DNA from: Lachnospiraceae bacterium MD335
GTDB lineage: Bacteria > Bacillota > Clostridia > Lachnospirales > Lachnospiraceae
Length of the DNA: 64,000 nt
Reading direction: 5' to 3'
NCBI GenBank assembly: GCA_000403335.2
Contig: KE159633.1
Location: 37,407-101,406, forward strand
The notes beneath the pieces are model-generated. The model was not told the DNA's origin. It saw only the letters and a program-made list of their open reading frames with translations, and searched no databases. Of the stretch, positions 46,241-56,242 are shown in pieces (within the stretch, counting starts at the first letter, position 1; each line of letters begins with the position of its first letter). Made by a program: the position numbers and the translations under genes.

Positions 46241-48022
46241 ATGGGATTGGATATGGAAAAGAACAAGAAATGGATTCGTCTGTTTTTCATTTTTTTGGCG
46301 GTGATGTGGCTGCTTACGATTATTTCAAAAAGTATTTATGTTTCAGGGTTGACGCGTGTGAAAACTGATGTTCTATCACGTAAATATATTGAACATATTG
46401 TGGAGGCGGACGGCATTGTGCTTGCGGGCGGCGAGGTGGCGGTCAACGTGCTTGCGGGACTGCGCGTGGAACGCATTGCGGTGAAACAGGGCGACGCGGT
46501 GAAACAGGGCGATGCGCTTTTTACGGTGGATTTGCGCGATTTGGAGGAGCTGATTGCCGATAAGGAGGCGCAGATAGAACGACTGGAGCTGCAGCTTGGA
46601 ACGGCGCAGTTTAACGAGGTTTTGGACGCGCAGAAAAGGGAAGTTTCACGTTTGTGGGCAAAAGAGGATTATGACAATGCGGATAAGGAAACGCAGCTCG
46701 CAGTGGATCGTGCGCAGAGTGCGCTTTTGGACGCGGAAAACGATTTGCGCAAGCATATGGACACCAGTGCGCCGCACACGTCAGGTTCTTCGAGGAAGAA
46801 GGCGTGGGAGAAGTATAATGACTGGAAGAAGAGACGTTACGCGTTGGAGGATAGGATTGCGGAGCTTGAGAAGGAGATTCAGCGGTTGAAGGATGAGATT
46901 GCGGACGCGTCGGGGGAGGATGCGCAGGCGGCAAACGAGGAGAATGCAGGTGCGTCGGGCGAAGACGTGCAAACGCAGGAGGATTTGGAACATGCGAAGA
47001 CAGAGGAAACGGGCATGGAGGGTGCGGATACAGGCGATACGCAGGAAACAGGAAATGCGGATAAAAACCGGGCAAAACCGGGTGAGGACACGGCGGACAA
47101 AAAGGCGCTGCTTGCCGAGAAGGAGAGTGAGCTGGAGGCGTGCAGGGCTGAGCTGACCGAGCTGGAGCGCAATCCCGTTTCGCAGCCCGATTATTCCGCA
47201 GAGGAGAGCGAATATGATGCATGGCAGCAGACGAAGTCAAATTTGGAGGACGCGGTGCAGGCGGCAAAACACGCGCTGGAGGACGCGAAGCTGGCGCGGG
47301 AGAGTACACTGCGCGAGAAACGGCGCGCTTTGGCAAGTGCGGAGGTGACGGCAAGTGCGGATGCAACGATTGGCATTTACAACATGGATATTGCAGCGCT
47401 GCAAGGGGAGATTGCAGATTTGAATGACGTGAAAAGCAGTCAGGGCTGTGTGACGGCAAAGGCGGACGGATATGTTTTGGAGATTCTCGTCGCGACAGGG
47501 CAGCGCACAACGGACACGGCGGCAATGCTGCTTGCGGATACGACGTCGGAATATATGTTTCGGTTTGGCATTACGAAGGAGCAGAGTAAGTATGTGCAGC
47601 TTGGCGACAGCGTCGAACTTTCCTTAAATTCCGCAGATCATAAAAAAGTGACCGTGACGGCGGACTATATTGAGGAGAATACGGCGGGCGGTTATGACGT
47701 GACATGCAGGCTTGGCGACGCGAAGGCGCCGATTGGCTCATACGGCGTGGCAAAGCGGACGGTTCAGGGCGAGATGTATCCAAGCGCGGTGCCGATTGAC
47801 GCGATTTTGGAAGAGAATAAGGTGTATTATCTCTTTACGGTGAATGAGAAGACGGGGATTTTGGGGAAGGAGTATTATGTAGAGCGGCTGAAGGTCAATG
47901 TCGTGGATCAAAACGACCGCTATGCCGCAATTGAGGGTGCCGCGATTGGAGCGGATACGCAGATTGTTATTTCTTCGTCAAAGGAGTTAAAGCAGGGGGA
48001 GAGTGTGAGGCTGCAGGAGTAA
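46241..48022 (+). CDS. HlyD-like membrane-fusion/adaptor protein
   Basis: 593 residues from ATG 46241 (AAGAGG upstream). An N-terminal membrane span (about 12-32), a biotinyl-lipoyl-like half (VERIAVKQGDAVKQGDALF), a long coiled coil interrupted by a Glu/Asp/Ala-rich low-complexity insert (about 220-290), the second lipoyl-like half (KADGYVLEILVATGQ), then beta-barrel domains. Such adaptors normally work with MacB/efflux ABC exporters. Here it follows importer-type permeases and no exporter gene is present, which is odd. It might brace the large lipoprotein or serve an exporter encoded elsewhere. Confidence 0.85.
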   Translation: MGLDMEKNKKWIRLFFIFLAVMWLLTIISKSIYVSGLTRVKTDVLSRKYIEHIVEADGIVLAGGEVAVNVLAGLRVERIAVKQGDAVKQGDALFTVDLRDLEELIADKEAQIERLELQLGTAQFNEVLDAQKREVSRLWAKEDYDNADKETQLAVDRAQSALLDAENDLRKHMDTSAPHTSGSSRKKAWEKYNDWKKRRYALEDRIAELEKEIQRLKDEIADASGEDAQAANEENAGASGEDVQTQEDLEHAKTEETGMEGADTGDTQETGNADKNRAKPGEDTADKKALLAEKESELEACRAELTELERNPVSQPDYSAEESEYDAWQQTKSNLEDAVQAAKHALEDAKLARESTLREKRRALASAEVTASADATIGIYNMDIAALQGEIADLNDVKSSQGCVTAKADGYVLEILVATGQRTTDTAAMLLADTTSEYMFRFGITKEQSKYVQLGDSVELSLNSADHKKVTVTADYIEENTAGGYDVTCRLGDAKAPIGSYGVAKRTVQGEMYPSAVPIDAILEENKVYYLFTVNEKTGILGKEYYVERLKVNVVDQNDRYAAIEGAAIGADTQIVISSSKELKQGESVRLQE

Positions 48023-48110
48023 GGATTCGTAAAATTATCGGTTGTGGTTTCCGTACGGATTGTCCATAATAAATTTAAAGGCAGCGTTTGATGGGACCGG
48101 AGGGATTTGT

Positions 48111-48511
48111 ATGGATGTATTAAAAAAGTTTACACTATCGGTCAATAGCAGATTATATTGATGATAATCATGGAAAATGCGAGGTTATAGCAGCCCCGTT
48201 TGCAGTGTTTTTATATAATGATGACATCAATTACATTGAACCTGACATTTCCGTTATCTGTGATTTATCAAAATTAGACGAGAAAGGCTGTCACGGCGTG
48301 CCTGACTGGATTATTGAAATTGTATCGCCAAGCAGTAAGCAGATGGATTATCTTATAAAGCTTCTTCGGTATCAGACGGCAGGTGTGAGGGAGTATTGGA
48401 TTGCTGCCCCCCCAAAAAGAACGTGTGACGGTCTATTTTTTTGAGAAAGAAACCGTTGAAGAATATGTGTTTGGGAAAGAGGTTATATTTCTTCTGATTT
48501 TTGATGATTGA
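48111..48511 (+). pseudogene. Broken Uma2-family (DUF820) gene
   Basis: An ATG with GGAGGG in front begins the frame, but the frame shifts within 40 bases and most of the N-terminal half is missing. The core is clear: EPDISVICDLSKL, PDWIIEIVSPSSKQMDY and GVREYWI, typical of Uma2 nuclease-like proteins. A run of seven C at 48408-48414 causes a second shift, after which ERVTVYFFEKETVEEY continues in another frame to a TGA at 48511. At least two lesions plus a deletion make it inactive. Confidence 0.8.
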
Positions 48512-48536
48512 ACTTGTTTCGTGCCTGTGATATAAT
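48508..48536 (+). promoter_or_regulatory. Sigma-A promoter of the sulfhydrylase gene
   Basis: -35 TTGAAC (48508-48513), 17-bp spacer, consensus -10 TATAAT (48531-48536), about 40 bp before the ATG. The -35 overlaps the end of the Uma2 remnant. No SAM riboswitch fits in the short leader. Confidence 0.8.
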
Positions 48537-48576
48537 TGAAAAAATATTTTGAATACAGAACAAAAAGGAGAAGGCA

Positions 48577-49860
48577 ATGTCAAAAGAGTACTCGATTGAA
48601 ACCAAATGTATACAATCAGGCTGGAAACCTGAAAATGGGGAGGCAAGAGTGCTTCCGATTTATCAGTCAACCACTTTTAAATATGAAACTTCCGATGAGA
48701 TGGGGAAGCTTTTTGACCTCGAGGCAGAAGGGTATTTTTATACAAGGCTTCAAAACCCGACGAATGATGCGGTGGCGCAAAAGATTTGTGAGCTGGAGGG
48801 GGGCGTGGCAGCGATGCTCACATCCTCGGGGCAGGCGGCAAATTATTATGCGGTATTTAATATCTGTGAGGCGGGTGACCATGTGATTATGTCATCAACC
48901 GTTTACGGGGGGACGTTTAATCTTCTTACGGTTACGATGAAAAAAATGGGAATTGCATGTACAATCGTTGACCCTGATGCGGATGAGGAGACGCTGAATA
49001 AAGCATTTCAGGAGAATACCAAGTGTGTGTTGGCAGAATCCATCGCAAATCCTGCGCTGGTGGTATTGGATTTTGAAAAGTTTGCAAAGGCGGCGCATGC
49101 ACACGGGGTACCTTTGATCGTGGACAACACGTTTGCAACGCCGATGAATTGCCGTCCGTTTGAATTTGGCGCTGATATTGTGACACATTCGACTAGCAAA
49201 TATATGGATGGACATGCCATGAGTTTGGGTGGTGCGATTGTTGATTCGGGAAATTTTGACTGGGCTGGATATGGCGATAAGTTTCACGGTCTGACGACAC
49301 CGGATGAGTCATATCATGGTGTGACATATACCGAAAAGTTTGGAAAGAAGGCGTACATTACAAAAGCTACGGTACAGCTTATGCGCGATTTGGGTTCGGC
49401 ACAGTCGCCCATGAATGCGTTTTTGCTCAATGTCGGTCTTGAGACGCTTCATTTAAGAGTGCCGCGGCATTGTGAAAATGCTTTAAAAGTGGCGACGTGG
49501 TTAGAGCAGCATGACAAGGTGGCGTGGGTCAATTATCCGGGTTTAAAGAGCAGTAAATATTATGAACTCGCGCGCAAATATATGCCAAACGGAACCTGCG
49601 GCGTGATTTCGTTTGGTTTAAAAGGCGGCAGAGACGTGAGCGTATTGTTTATGGATCGTTTAAAGCTTGCCGCAATTGTGACGCATGTGGCAGATGCGAG
49701 AACATGCGTTCTTCACCCGGCGAGCCATACACACAGGCAGATGAATGATGAGCAGTTAAAAGAGGCAGGCGTACAGCCTGATTTGATTCGTTTCTCTGTT
49801 GGAATTGAAAACGCGGATGATATTATTGCGGATATGGAACAGGCGCTTGCCGCTATTTAA
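48577..49860 (+). CDS. metY: O-acetylhomoserine sulfhydrylase
   Basis: PLP enzyme that makes homocysteine from O-acetylhomoserine and sulfide (methionine synthesis). 427 residues, the length of the OAH sulfhydrylase branch rather than the shorter cystathionine enzymes. PLP lysine Lys208 lies in STSKYMDGH; TSSGQAANYY and the VDNTFATP aspartate block are intact. AAAGGAG precedes the ATG. It has its own strong promoter and is 5 bp from a membrane-protein gene. Confidence 0.94.
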   Translation: MSKEYSIETKCIQSGWKPENGEARVLPIYQSTTFKYETSDEMGKLFDLEAEGYFYTRLQNPTNDAVAQKICELEGGVAAMLTSSGQAANYYAVFNICEAGDHVIMSSTVYGGTFNLLTVTMKKMGIACTIVDPDADEETLNKAFQENTKCVLAESIANPALVVLDFEKFAKAAHAHGVPLIVDNTFATPMNCRPFEFGADIVTHSTSKYMDGHAMSLGGAIVDSGNFDWAGYGDKFHGLTTPDESYHGVTYTEKFGKKAYITKATVQLMRDLGSAQSPMNAFLLNVGLETLHLRVPRHCENALKVATWLEQHDKVAWVNYPGLKSSKYYELARKYMPNGTCGVISFGLKGGRDVSVLFMDRLKLAAIVTHVADARTCVLHPASHTHRQMNDEQLKEAGVQPDLIRFSVGIENADDIIADMEQALAAI

Positions 49861-49865
49861 ATGAT

Positions 49866-50651
49866 ATGAAGGCGATTATGAAAAATAAAGGTTATATTAC
49901 GGCAATTATGCTTGTGTCTGTCTTAATAGCCACGTTTATTGTGCGTATATTTTTTATTCAAAATATGATGAATAAAATTAATGTGGACGAAGCGCTTTTA
50001 GAACTGGCAATGTTGGAAGAAAACGGCATAGAGATTGTGCGTATTTTTGCAAACGGTTTTTCCGTGAAGGCGGCTTATGTTTTCTGCATGTCCTTTTCCT
50101 GCATGGTTTTTGGGAATTTTACAGTGGCAGGCGTGTATTTGAATGTAGCGCTTCACCTGCTTGCGGTTTTGATGCTTTTTTGTGCGGGAAAAAATTTTTT
50201 AAACAGAACTTTAGGCTTTGTTATGAGTGCGGTATTTGCGTTGCTTCCGGCTGTCGTTAATCAGATTGCTCAGGTGAATGAGACAAATATGTATCTGCTT
50301 TTTGCGATGACGGCAATTTGGCTGGTGTCTGCAGCGGTGTATTTTGTGCGGTATCTGTGCGGCAGGCGGAAAGCGAAGACACTTTTGGAGAAGGAGAATG
50401 CGGTAAATATGGAGGAGACGGAAAAAATGGAAAAAACGGCGGAGGAAATGCCGGCGGTCATGGCGGACAGTTCCATGAAAGAAATTATTCTTGATGATAC
50501 GGACGAGCCAAAGCCTAATTATATTGAGAATCCTCTTCCGGTGCCAAAACGCAGAACGCATAAGGAAATGGATTATGCCATTGAGACAGACGAAACTGAT
50601 GATTATGACATTACGGATATGACAGGGAAAGACTTTTTTGACATTGAATAA
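49866..50651 (+). CDS. Membrane protein of unknown function
   Basis: 261 residues. Four or five hydrophobic spans in residues 8-170, then a charged cytoplasmic tail (about 175-261) rich in Glu, Asp and Met-Glu repeats. I recognise no family; the membrane part faintly recalls truncated glycosyltransferase-type spans. It starts 5 bp after metY without a strong ribosome-binding site and is followed by a terminator. Confidence 0.7.
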   Translation: MKAIMKNKGYITAIMLVSVLIATFIVRIFFIQNMMNKINVDEALLELAMLEENGIEIVRIFANGFSVKAAYVFCMSFSCMVFGNFTVAGVYLNVALHLLAVLMLFCAGKNFLNRTLGFVMSAVFALLPAVVNQIAQVNETNMYLLFAMTAIWLVSAAVYFVRYLCGRRKAKTLLEKENAVNMEETEKMEKTAEEMPAVMADSSMKEIILDDTDEPKPNYIENPLPVPKRRTHKEMDYAIETDETDDYDITDMTGKDFFDIE

Positions 50652-50675
50652 AAATATGCAATATGCAGACAATAA

Positions 50676-50714
50676 AAAGAACGCTTATATCACAATATAA
50701 AGGGTTCTTTTTTT
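50676..50714 (+). terminator. Rho-independent terminator before tepA
   Basis: AAAGAACGCTTATAT pairs imperfectly with ATATAAAGGGTTCTTT around a CACA loop and runs into seven T. It separates the metY unit from tepA. Confidence 0.7.
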
Positions 50715-50737
50715 GTGGATTAAAACAGGAGGTGTGC

Positions 50738-51463
50738 ATGTTGAACGATCATAAGTCAGACAATCGTGAGAATCATGAAAAAGAGGAAGAGCTTGAGAGC
50801 AAACGATATAAAGACGAGAAAATTGAAAAAGAAGGACAGGTAACGCTGGATGAGAATGAAAAGAAACATAAAATTCATCTGATTACCATTATCGGTGAGA
50901 TTGAAGGGCATGAGAATGCGGGAAACCAGTCAAAGGTGACGAAATATGAGCTTTTGCTGCCGCAGCTTGCATCCATTGAGGACAGCGGAGACATTGACGG
51001 TGTGCTGCTTTTGCTTAATACAATGGGGGGAGATGTGGAAGCGGGACTTGCCATAGCGGAGATGATTGCTTCGCTGAGCAAACCGACAGTGTCGCTTGTG
51101 CTTGGAGGAAGCCACAGCATTGGCGTACCGATTGCCGTAAGCAGTGACTATTCATTTATTGTACCGACCGGAACGATGGTCGTACATCCGGTCAGGGTCA
51201 ACGGGATGGTGATTGGCGCGCCGCAGACGTTCACCTATTTTAAAGATGTACAGGACAGAATTACAAGCTTTGTGTGCGGTCACTGTAAAATCTCCAAGGA
51301 TCGCTTTGAGGAGCTTATGATGGAGACAGAAGTGCTGACAAAGGATATGGGAACGGTGCTTGAGGGCGAGGAGGCTGTTCAGGAAGGCATTATCAACGAA
51401 ATTGGCGGCATTTCGCAGGCGATTGCAAAACTGCACGAATTGATTGATGCCAAAAAGAGATGA
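50738..51463 (+). CDS. tepA: TepA-like ClpP-class protease
   Basis: 241 residues from ATG 50738, with AGGAGGT just upstream. A charged N-terminal region (1-45) leads to a ClpP/crotonase-fold domain with LLLLNTMGGDVEAGLAIAEMI, the serine-bearing GGSHSIGVPIA and the histidine in MVVHPVR. Family precedent: B. subtilis TepA, linked to protein translocation and spore formation and also encoded near spoIIIE. The next gene here is ftsK/spoIIIE, matching that order. Confidence 0.9.
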   Translation: MLNDHKSDNRENHEKEEELESKRYKDEKIEKEGQVTLDENEKKHKIHLITIIGEIEGHENAGNQSKVTKYELLLPQLASIEDSGDIDGVLLLLNTMGGDVEAGLAIAEMIASLSKPTVSLVLGGSHSIGVPIAVSSDYSFIVPTGTMVVHPVRVNGMVIGAPQTFTYFKDVQDRITSFVCGHCKISKDRFEELMMETEVLTKDMGTVLEGEEAVQEGIINEIGGISQAIAKLHELIDAKKR

Positions 51464-51488
51464 CAAGCCAAAGAAAGAATGCTATAAT
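51460..51488 (+). promoter_or_regulatory. Promoter of ftsK
   Basis: -35 ATGACA (51460-51465) overlaps the tepA stop; 17-bp spacer; -10 TATAAT (51483-51488). AGGGGGAG follows as ribosome-binding site. Confidence 0.65.
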
Positions 51489-51522
51489 GTTATGTAAAGT
51501 TTTTTGACTAGGGGGAGATATT

Positions 51523-54303
51523 ATGGCATCTGCGTCAGGTAGAAGCACGCCGAAAAGCAGAACAAATGCAGCGAAGGGAAAATCAAAAAATACAGGAAGG
51601 AGTACGAATACACGAAGAAAAAAGAGGAATCATGTAGATATTGCAGTAAAAAATGAGGTTATGCTGATTGTCATTTTTGCCGCAGCGATTTTTACGTTTT
51701 TGTGTGTGACAGGAATTATTCACGGTACGGCGGCGGGCGGTGTCAAAAATGTAATGTTTGGATTGTTTGGTCTTTTGGCATATGTTGTGCCGATTATTAT
51801 ATTTTTAGGTTTTGCTTTTGGTATTTCCAATCGGGGGAATACGGTAGCCGTAGTAAAGCTTGTGAGTGGCGGCGTACTGGTGTTTTTGGTGGGTATCCTG
51901 TCATTTATGCTGATGAAGCAGGATCTTTATATTACGGGCGAATCACTTATGAAGGAGCTTTATCAAAGTTCGGTTGATAAGCGCGGCGGCGGCGGTGTTG
52001 TGTTCGGGCTTTTGGCTTACGGTCTGTACAAGCTGATTGGCTTTGGCGGAACATTGTTTGCCGTGCTTGTGCTTGCAATTATTTCGATTGTCTTTATCAC
52101 GGAAAAGAGTTTTCTTTCAGGTGTGAAAAAGGGCGGTGCGTATCTGCTTGAGTCTGCCAGAGAGGATGCTGTCAGAATGCGCGAATATCGGGAGGCTTTG
52201 CGGGAGGAGTATGCCCGGGAAGATGATTTTGCGGATTATGATGAGGAGGAATACGAGGAGGAACGAGCTCCCAAAAGGCAGCGTGCGGACCGGAACCGGC
52301 AGACGCTCCGAAGGACGCAGAATGTTGTGAAAGAGGAGGCAGAGCAAAAGCAGCGCAGAACAGATAAAAAGACAAGAGGGGTTTTATCGAGTGCGGCAAT
52401 TAATTTAAAGGCAGAAAAACCGTTGGGTGAAGTAAGGCAGGATATTCATGAGATTACAATTCTTGATGAAATCATGGAACCGGAGATATTTGAGGAGGAT
52501 ATACGCGTAAAGCCCTGTAACGCAACGGATTGGAGCATGCCGAACGGTTTTCAGGAAGAAGCGGTGCAGGAAGTTTTTGAGGAAGAATACTTTGAACCGG
52601 AACCGGACTCTTTTTCTTTTGAAAGCCGCTTTGGCGCTCCGCTTGCCGAGGAGGACTTGGAGCAGATGCCGGAGCCTGTGACGGAGGATACCGTGCTTGA
52701 ACCGGTTCAGGAAGCGCCTTTGCAGGCAGAGGAACCTGCAGCGTTTCCGAGAGAAGAACGGGCAGATATTGCCAAGGAAGAAATAAAAATACAGGAGCAT
52801 GTCCAAAATGCCGGAGAACAGCCTGCCAAACAGTATGTATTTCCGCCGATTAGGCTGTTAAAAAAAGGAGAAGGAAAAAAAGGAGATTCGACAAACCAGT
52901 TAAAAGAGACTGCATTAAGGCTGCAGCAGACGCTGCAGACGTTCGGTGTCCGCGTGACGATTACGGACATCAGTCAGGGACCTTCCGTTACGCGCTATGA
53001 AATGCAGCCGGAGCAGGGTGTAAAGGTCAGTAAGATTGTCGGTCTTGCGGACGATATTAAATTGAATCTTGCGGCGACGGATATTCGTATTGAAGCGCCG
53101 ATTCCGGGGAAGGCGGCAGTCGGCATTGAGGTGCCGAACAAGGAAAACAGCGCCGTGGCATTGCGTGATTTGATTGAGTCGGATACGTTTAAGAATTTTT
53201 CGTCAAACCTTGCGTTTGCGGTAGGAAAAGATATAGCAGGACAGACCGTTGTGACGGATATTGCAAAAATGCCGCATGTGCTGATTGCAGGTGCGACAGG
53301 CTCGGGAAAGTCCGTGTGTATTAACACGATTATTATGAGCATTTTGTATAAGGCAGATCCGTCCGACGTAAAGATTATTATGATTGACCCCAAGGTAGTG
53401 GAGCTGAGTGTATATAACGGCATACCGCATCTGATGATACCGGTTGTGACGGACCCGAAAAAGGCGTCTGCGGCATTGAACTGGGGTGTGACGGAAATGG
53501 ATGACCGCTACCGGAAATTTGCGGAGCTTGGCGTCAGGGATTTGAAAGGTTACAATGCGGCTGCCGCGCAGGGGAAGCTTTTGCCTGACGGTCAGCCTGT
53601 ACAGAAGCTTCCGCAGATTATCATTATTGTGGACGAGCTTGCGGATTTGATGATGGTGGCATCGGGAGAGGTTGAAGCAAGTATCTGCCGTTTGGCACAG
53701 CTTGCAAGAGCATGTGGAATTCATTTGGTCATTGCGACGCAAAGACCCTCTGTGGATGTTATTACGGGACTGATTAAGGCGAACATGCCAAGCCGTATTG
53801 CGTTTAGTGTGTCCAGTGGTGTGGATTCGCGTACCATACTGGATATGAACGGTGCGGAAAAGCTTTTGGGAAAAGGCGATATGCTGTTTTATCCGCAGGG
53901 ATATACAAAGCCTGCGAGAGTACAGGGGGCGTTTGTGTCCGATTCAGAGGTTTCGGACGTGGTGGATTTCCTCAAAAACCAAATGCTTGGAAATACATAC
54001 AGCAATGAGATCGAGGATAAGATTAAGACCATTCAGGGTTCCGGCGGAGTGTCCGGCGCGTCCGGCGGCGGAGGAAATGACACGGACGCATATTTTGCGG
54101 AAGCGGGCAAGTTTGTGATTGAGAAGGACAAGGCTTCCATCGGCATGCTGCAAAGAGTGTTTAAGATTGGCTTTAACAGGGCGGCGCGTATTGTCGATCA
54201 GCTTGAGGAGGCGGGCGTAGTCGGCGCTGAGGAAGGCACAAAGCCGCGGCGCATTCTGATGAGTATGGAACAGTTTGAGAACTATTTGGAAGAAAACGGA
54301 TAA
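51523..54303 (+). CDS. ftsK: FtsK/SpoIIIE DNA translocase
   Basis: Hexameric ATP-driven pump that moves chromosome ends through the division or sporulation septum. 926 residues: a basic N terminus, four membrane spans (about 43-195), a long acidic linker (about 210-460) and the motor domain. Walker A is GATGSGKS (about 590) and Walker B IIIIVDELADLMM; TQRPSVDVITGLIKANMPSR is typical. The C-terminal winged-helix gamma domain that reads polar sequence motifs is present (about 860-926). Follows tepA. Confidence 0.96.
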   Translation: MASASGRSTPKSRTNAAKGKSKNTGRSTNTRRKKRNHVDIAVKNEVMLIVIFAAAIFTFLCVTGIIHGTAAGGVKNVMFGLFGLLAYVVPIIIFLGFAFGISNRGNTVAVVKLVSGGVLVFLVGILSFMLMKQDLYITGESLMKELYQSSVDKRGGGGVVFGLLAYGLYKLIGFGGTLFAVLVLAIISIVFITEKSFLSGVKKGGAYLLESAREDAVRMREYREALREEYAREDDFADYDEEEYEEERAPKRQRADRNRQTLRRTQNVVKEEAEQKQRRTDKKTRGVLSSAAINLKAEKPLGEVRQDIHEITILDEIMEPEIFEEDIRVKPCNATDWSMPNGFQEEAVQEVFEEEYFEPEPDSFSFESRFGAPLAEEDLEQMPEPVTEDTVLEPVQEAPLQAEEPAAFPREERADIAKEEIKIQEHVQNAGEQPAKQYVFPPIRLLKKGEGKKGDSTNQLKETALRLQQTLQTFGVRVTITDISQGPSVTRYEMQPEQGVKVSKIVGLADDIKLNLAATDIRIEAPIPGKAAVGIEVPNKENSAVALRDLIESDTFKNFSSNLAFAVGKDIAGQTVVTDIAKMPHVLIAGATGSGKSVCINTIIMSILYKADPSDVKIIMIDPKVVELSVYNGIPHLMIPVVTDPKKASAALNWGVTEMDDRYRKFAELGVRDLKGYNAAAAQGKLLPDGQPVQKLPQIIIIVDELADLMMVASGEVEASICRLAQLARACGIHLVIATQRPSVDVITGLIKANMPSRIAFSVSSGVDSRTILDMNGAEKLLGKGDMLFYPQGYTKPARVQGAFVSDSEVSDVVDFLKNQMLGNTYSNEIEDKIKTIQGSGGVSGASGGGGNDTDAYFAEAGKFVIEKDKASIGMLQRVFKIGFNRAARIVDQLEEAGVVGAEEGTKPRRILMSMEQFENYLEENG

Positions 54304-54310
54304 TATAAAA

Positions 54311-54456
54311 GAGAGTCCGGCTTGCCGGACTCTCGCGCTGGAGCGCGGTTGCTTTAGCAACTATTTTCCTTAGCGCGGAGTGCGCATCCCCCAGAGGTTT
54401 TTTTACTTTATAGGACGAAATTTCCTATAAAGAAATAAGGAATGAGCAGGCTCATT
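54311..54456. repeat. Array of six perfect hairpins
   Basis: Successive stems: GAGAGTCCGG/CCGGACTCTC (54311-54334, likely the ftsK terminator stem), CGCGC/GCGCG (54334-54347), GTTGC/GCAAC (54348-54361), GCGC/GCGC (54373-54385), CTTTATAGGA/TCCTATAAAG (54406-54432) and AATGAGC/GCTCATT (54441-54456). A T7 run lies at about 54398-54404 after the fourth. No coding sequence. Confidence 0.65.
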
Positions 54457-54556
54457 GGAAATTAAAACAGTAACAAAATTTTAATGGACAGTGAGCCTGA
54501 TTAATGTTATTCTATTAAAATAGGGAAAAGTGCAAAATGGGAGAGTGGAGACTTTT

Positions 54557-56227
54557 ATGAAATCTGATATACAAATTGCGCAGAGCGCCAAACTGCTTCC
54601 GATTACACAGGTGGCAGCAGCGCTTGATATAGATGCCGATGATTTGGAGCTTTACGGGAAGTATAAGGCAAAAATATCGGACGAATATTTGGAAAGAATT
54701 GCGGACCGCAAAAACGGGAAGCTGATTTTGGTGACTGCAATTAATCCGACGCCTGCCGGAGAGGGAAAGACGACGACCAGTGTCGGTTTGGGGCAGGCGT
54801 TGGGAAGGCTTGGAAAAAAGGCGGTGATTGCGCTTCGGGAGCCGTCTTTAGGACCGTGTTTTGGCATTAAGGGCGGCGCTGCGGGCGGCGGAATGGCGCA
54901 GATTGTCCCGATGGAGGATTTAAACCTTCACTTTACGGGAGATTTTCATGCGATTACGGCGGCAAACAATCTTTGTGCGGCATTGCTTGACAACCATATT
55001 CAGCAGGGAAACGCGCTGGGAATTGACACAAGGCAGATTGTGTGGAAACGCTGTCTTGACATGAACGACAGGGTGCTTCGAAATGTTGTGGTCGGCATGG
55101 GAAACAAAATGGACGGCTTTGTAAGAGAAGACCATTTTGTCATCACGGTGGCGTCGGAGATTATGGCGGTGCTTTGCCTTGCAGAGGATATGAAGGATTT
55201 AAAGAAGCGTCTTGACAGAATGATTGTTGCGTATGATTATGAAGGCAATCCGGTGACGGCGGGGCAAATCAAGGCGACTGGCGCAATGGCGGCGCTTTTA
55301 AAAGATGCACTGAAGCCGAATTTGGTGCAGACGCTGGAGCATACGCCGGCAATTGTGCACGGCGGACCGTTTGCGAATATTGCGCATGGTTGTAACAGTG
55401 TGCGCGCGACAAAGGCGGCGCTTAAGATGGCGGATTATGTGGTGACGGAAGCGGGCTTTGGAGCAGATTTAGGGGCGGAAAAGTTCTTTGACATTAAGTG
55501 CCGTCAGGCGGGGCTTTCGCCGGATGCGGTGGTGCTTGTCGCTACAATTAGGGCGCTGAAATATAACGGAGGTGTCTCGAAGGACAGCTTAAATATAGAA
55601 AATCTTACGGCGTTAGAGCGGGGAATTGTCAATCTTGAGAAGCATATTGAAAACTTACATAAGTATGGCGTGCCGGTAGTTGTCACACTCAATGCATTTG
55701 TATCGGATACACAGGCGGAGATTGGTTTTGTGGAGAAGTTCTGCCATGACAGAAACTGTGATTTTGCCATTTCCGAAGTATGGGAAAAGGGCGGAGAGGG
55801 CGGTACCTCGCTTGCGAATGCCGTGCTGAATACGCTTGAGACAAAGCAGAGCCGCTTTGCGCCGATTTACGGCAGCCAGCTTAGCATTGTCGAGAAGATT
55901 ATCCGTGTGTGCAAGGAGATTTACGGCGCACAGGGCGCTTCGTTTGCGCCTGCTGCGGTGAAACAGATTGAACGGCTTGAAAAGCTGGGATTTGGAAATC
56001 TGCCTGTGTGCATGGCAAAAAACCAGTATTCGCTTTCGGACGATCCTGCGCTTCTTGGGCGTCCTAAGGGTTTTACAATCAATATCAGGGAGGTTTATGT
56101 ATCGGCGGGTGCAGGCTTTGTGGTAGTGCTTACCGGTGCCGTGATGACGATGCCGGGACTTCCGAAGGAGCCGGCGGCATATCAGATTGACGTGACGGAC
56201 GAAGGTGTCATCACGGGATTGTTTTAG
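54557..56227 (+). CDS. fhs: Formate-tetrahydrofolate ligase
   Basis: ATP-dependent formation of 10-formyltetrahydrofolate from formate; supplies one-carbon units. 556 residues from ATG 54557 (an earlier in-frame ATG at 54530 lies before the GTGGAG site). The [19 protein letters not shown] loop, [18 protein letters not shown] and the [14 protein letters not shown] block are intact. I saw no tetrahydrofolate riboswitch in the short leader. Followed 15 bp later by the zinc-ribbon protein gene. Confidence 0.96.
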   Translation: MKSDIQIAQSAKLLPITQVAAALDIDADDLELYGKYKAKISDEYLERIADRKNGKLILVTAINPTPAGEGKTTTSVGLGQALGRLGKKAVIALREPSLGPCFGIKGGAAGGGMAQIVPMEDLNLHFTGDFHAITAANNLCAALLDNHIQQGNALGIDTRQIVWKRCLDMNDRVLRNVVVGMGNKMDGFVREDHFVITVASEIMAVLCLAEDMKDLKKRLDRMIVAYDYEGNPVTAGQIKATGAMAALLKDALKPNLVQTLEHTPAIVHGGPFANIAHGCNSVRATKAALKMADYVVTEAGFGADLGAEKFFDIKCRQAGLSPDAVVLVATIRALKYNGGVSKDSLNIENLTALERGIVNLEKHIENLHKYGVPVVVTLNAFVSDTQAEIGFVEKFCHDRNCDFAISEVWEKGGEGGTSLANAVLNTLETKQSRFAPIYGSQLSIVEKIIRVCKEIYGAQGASFAPAAVKQIERLEKLGFGNLPVCMAKNQYSLSDDPALLGRPKGFTINIREVYVSAGAGFVVVLTGAVMTMPGLPKEPAAYQIDVTDEGVITGLF

Positions 56228-56242
56228 AGGAGTTTGTAAAGC

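Noticed and set aside
54457..54556. Tetrahydrofolate riboswitch before fhs
   Set aside because: The region is short and AT-rich and lacks the conserved paired motifs; only hairpins upstream were found.
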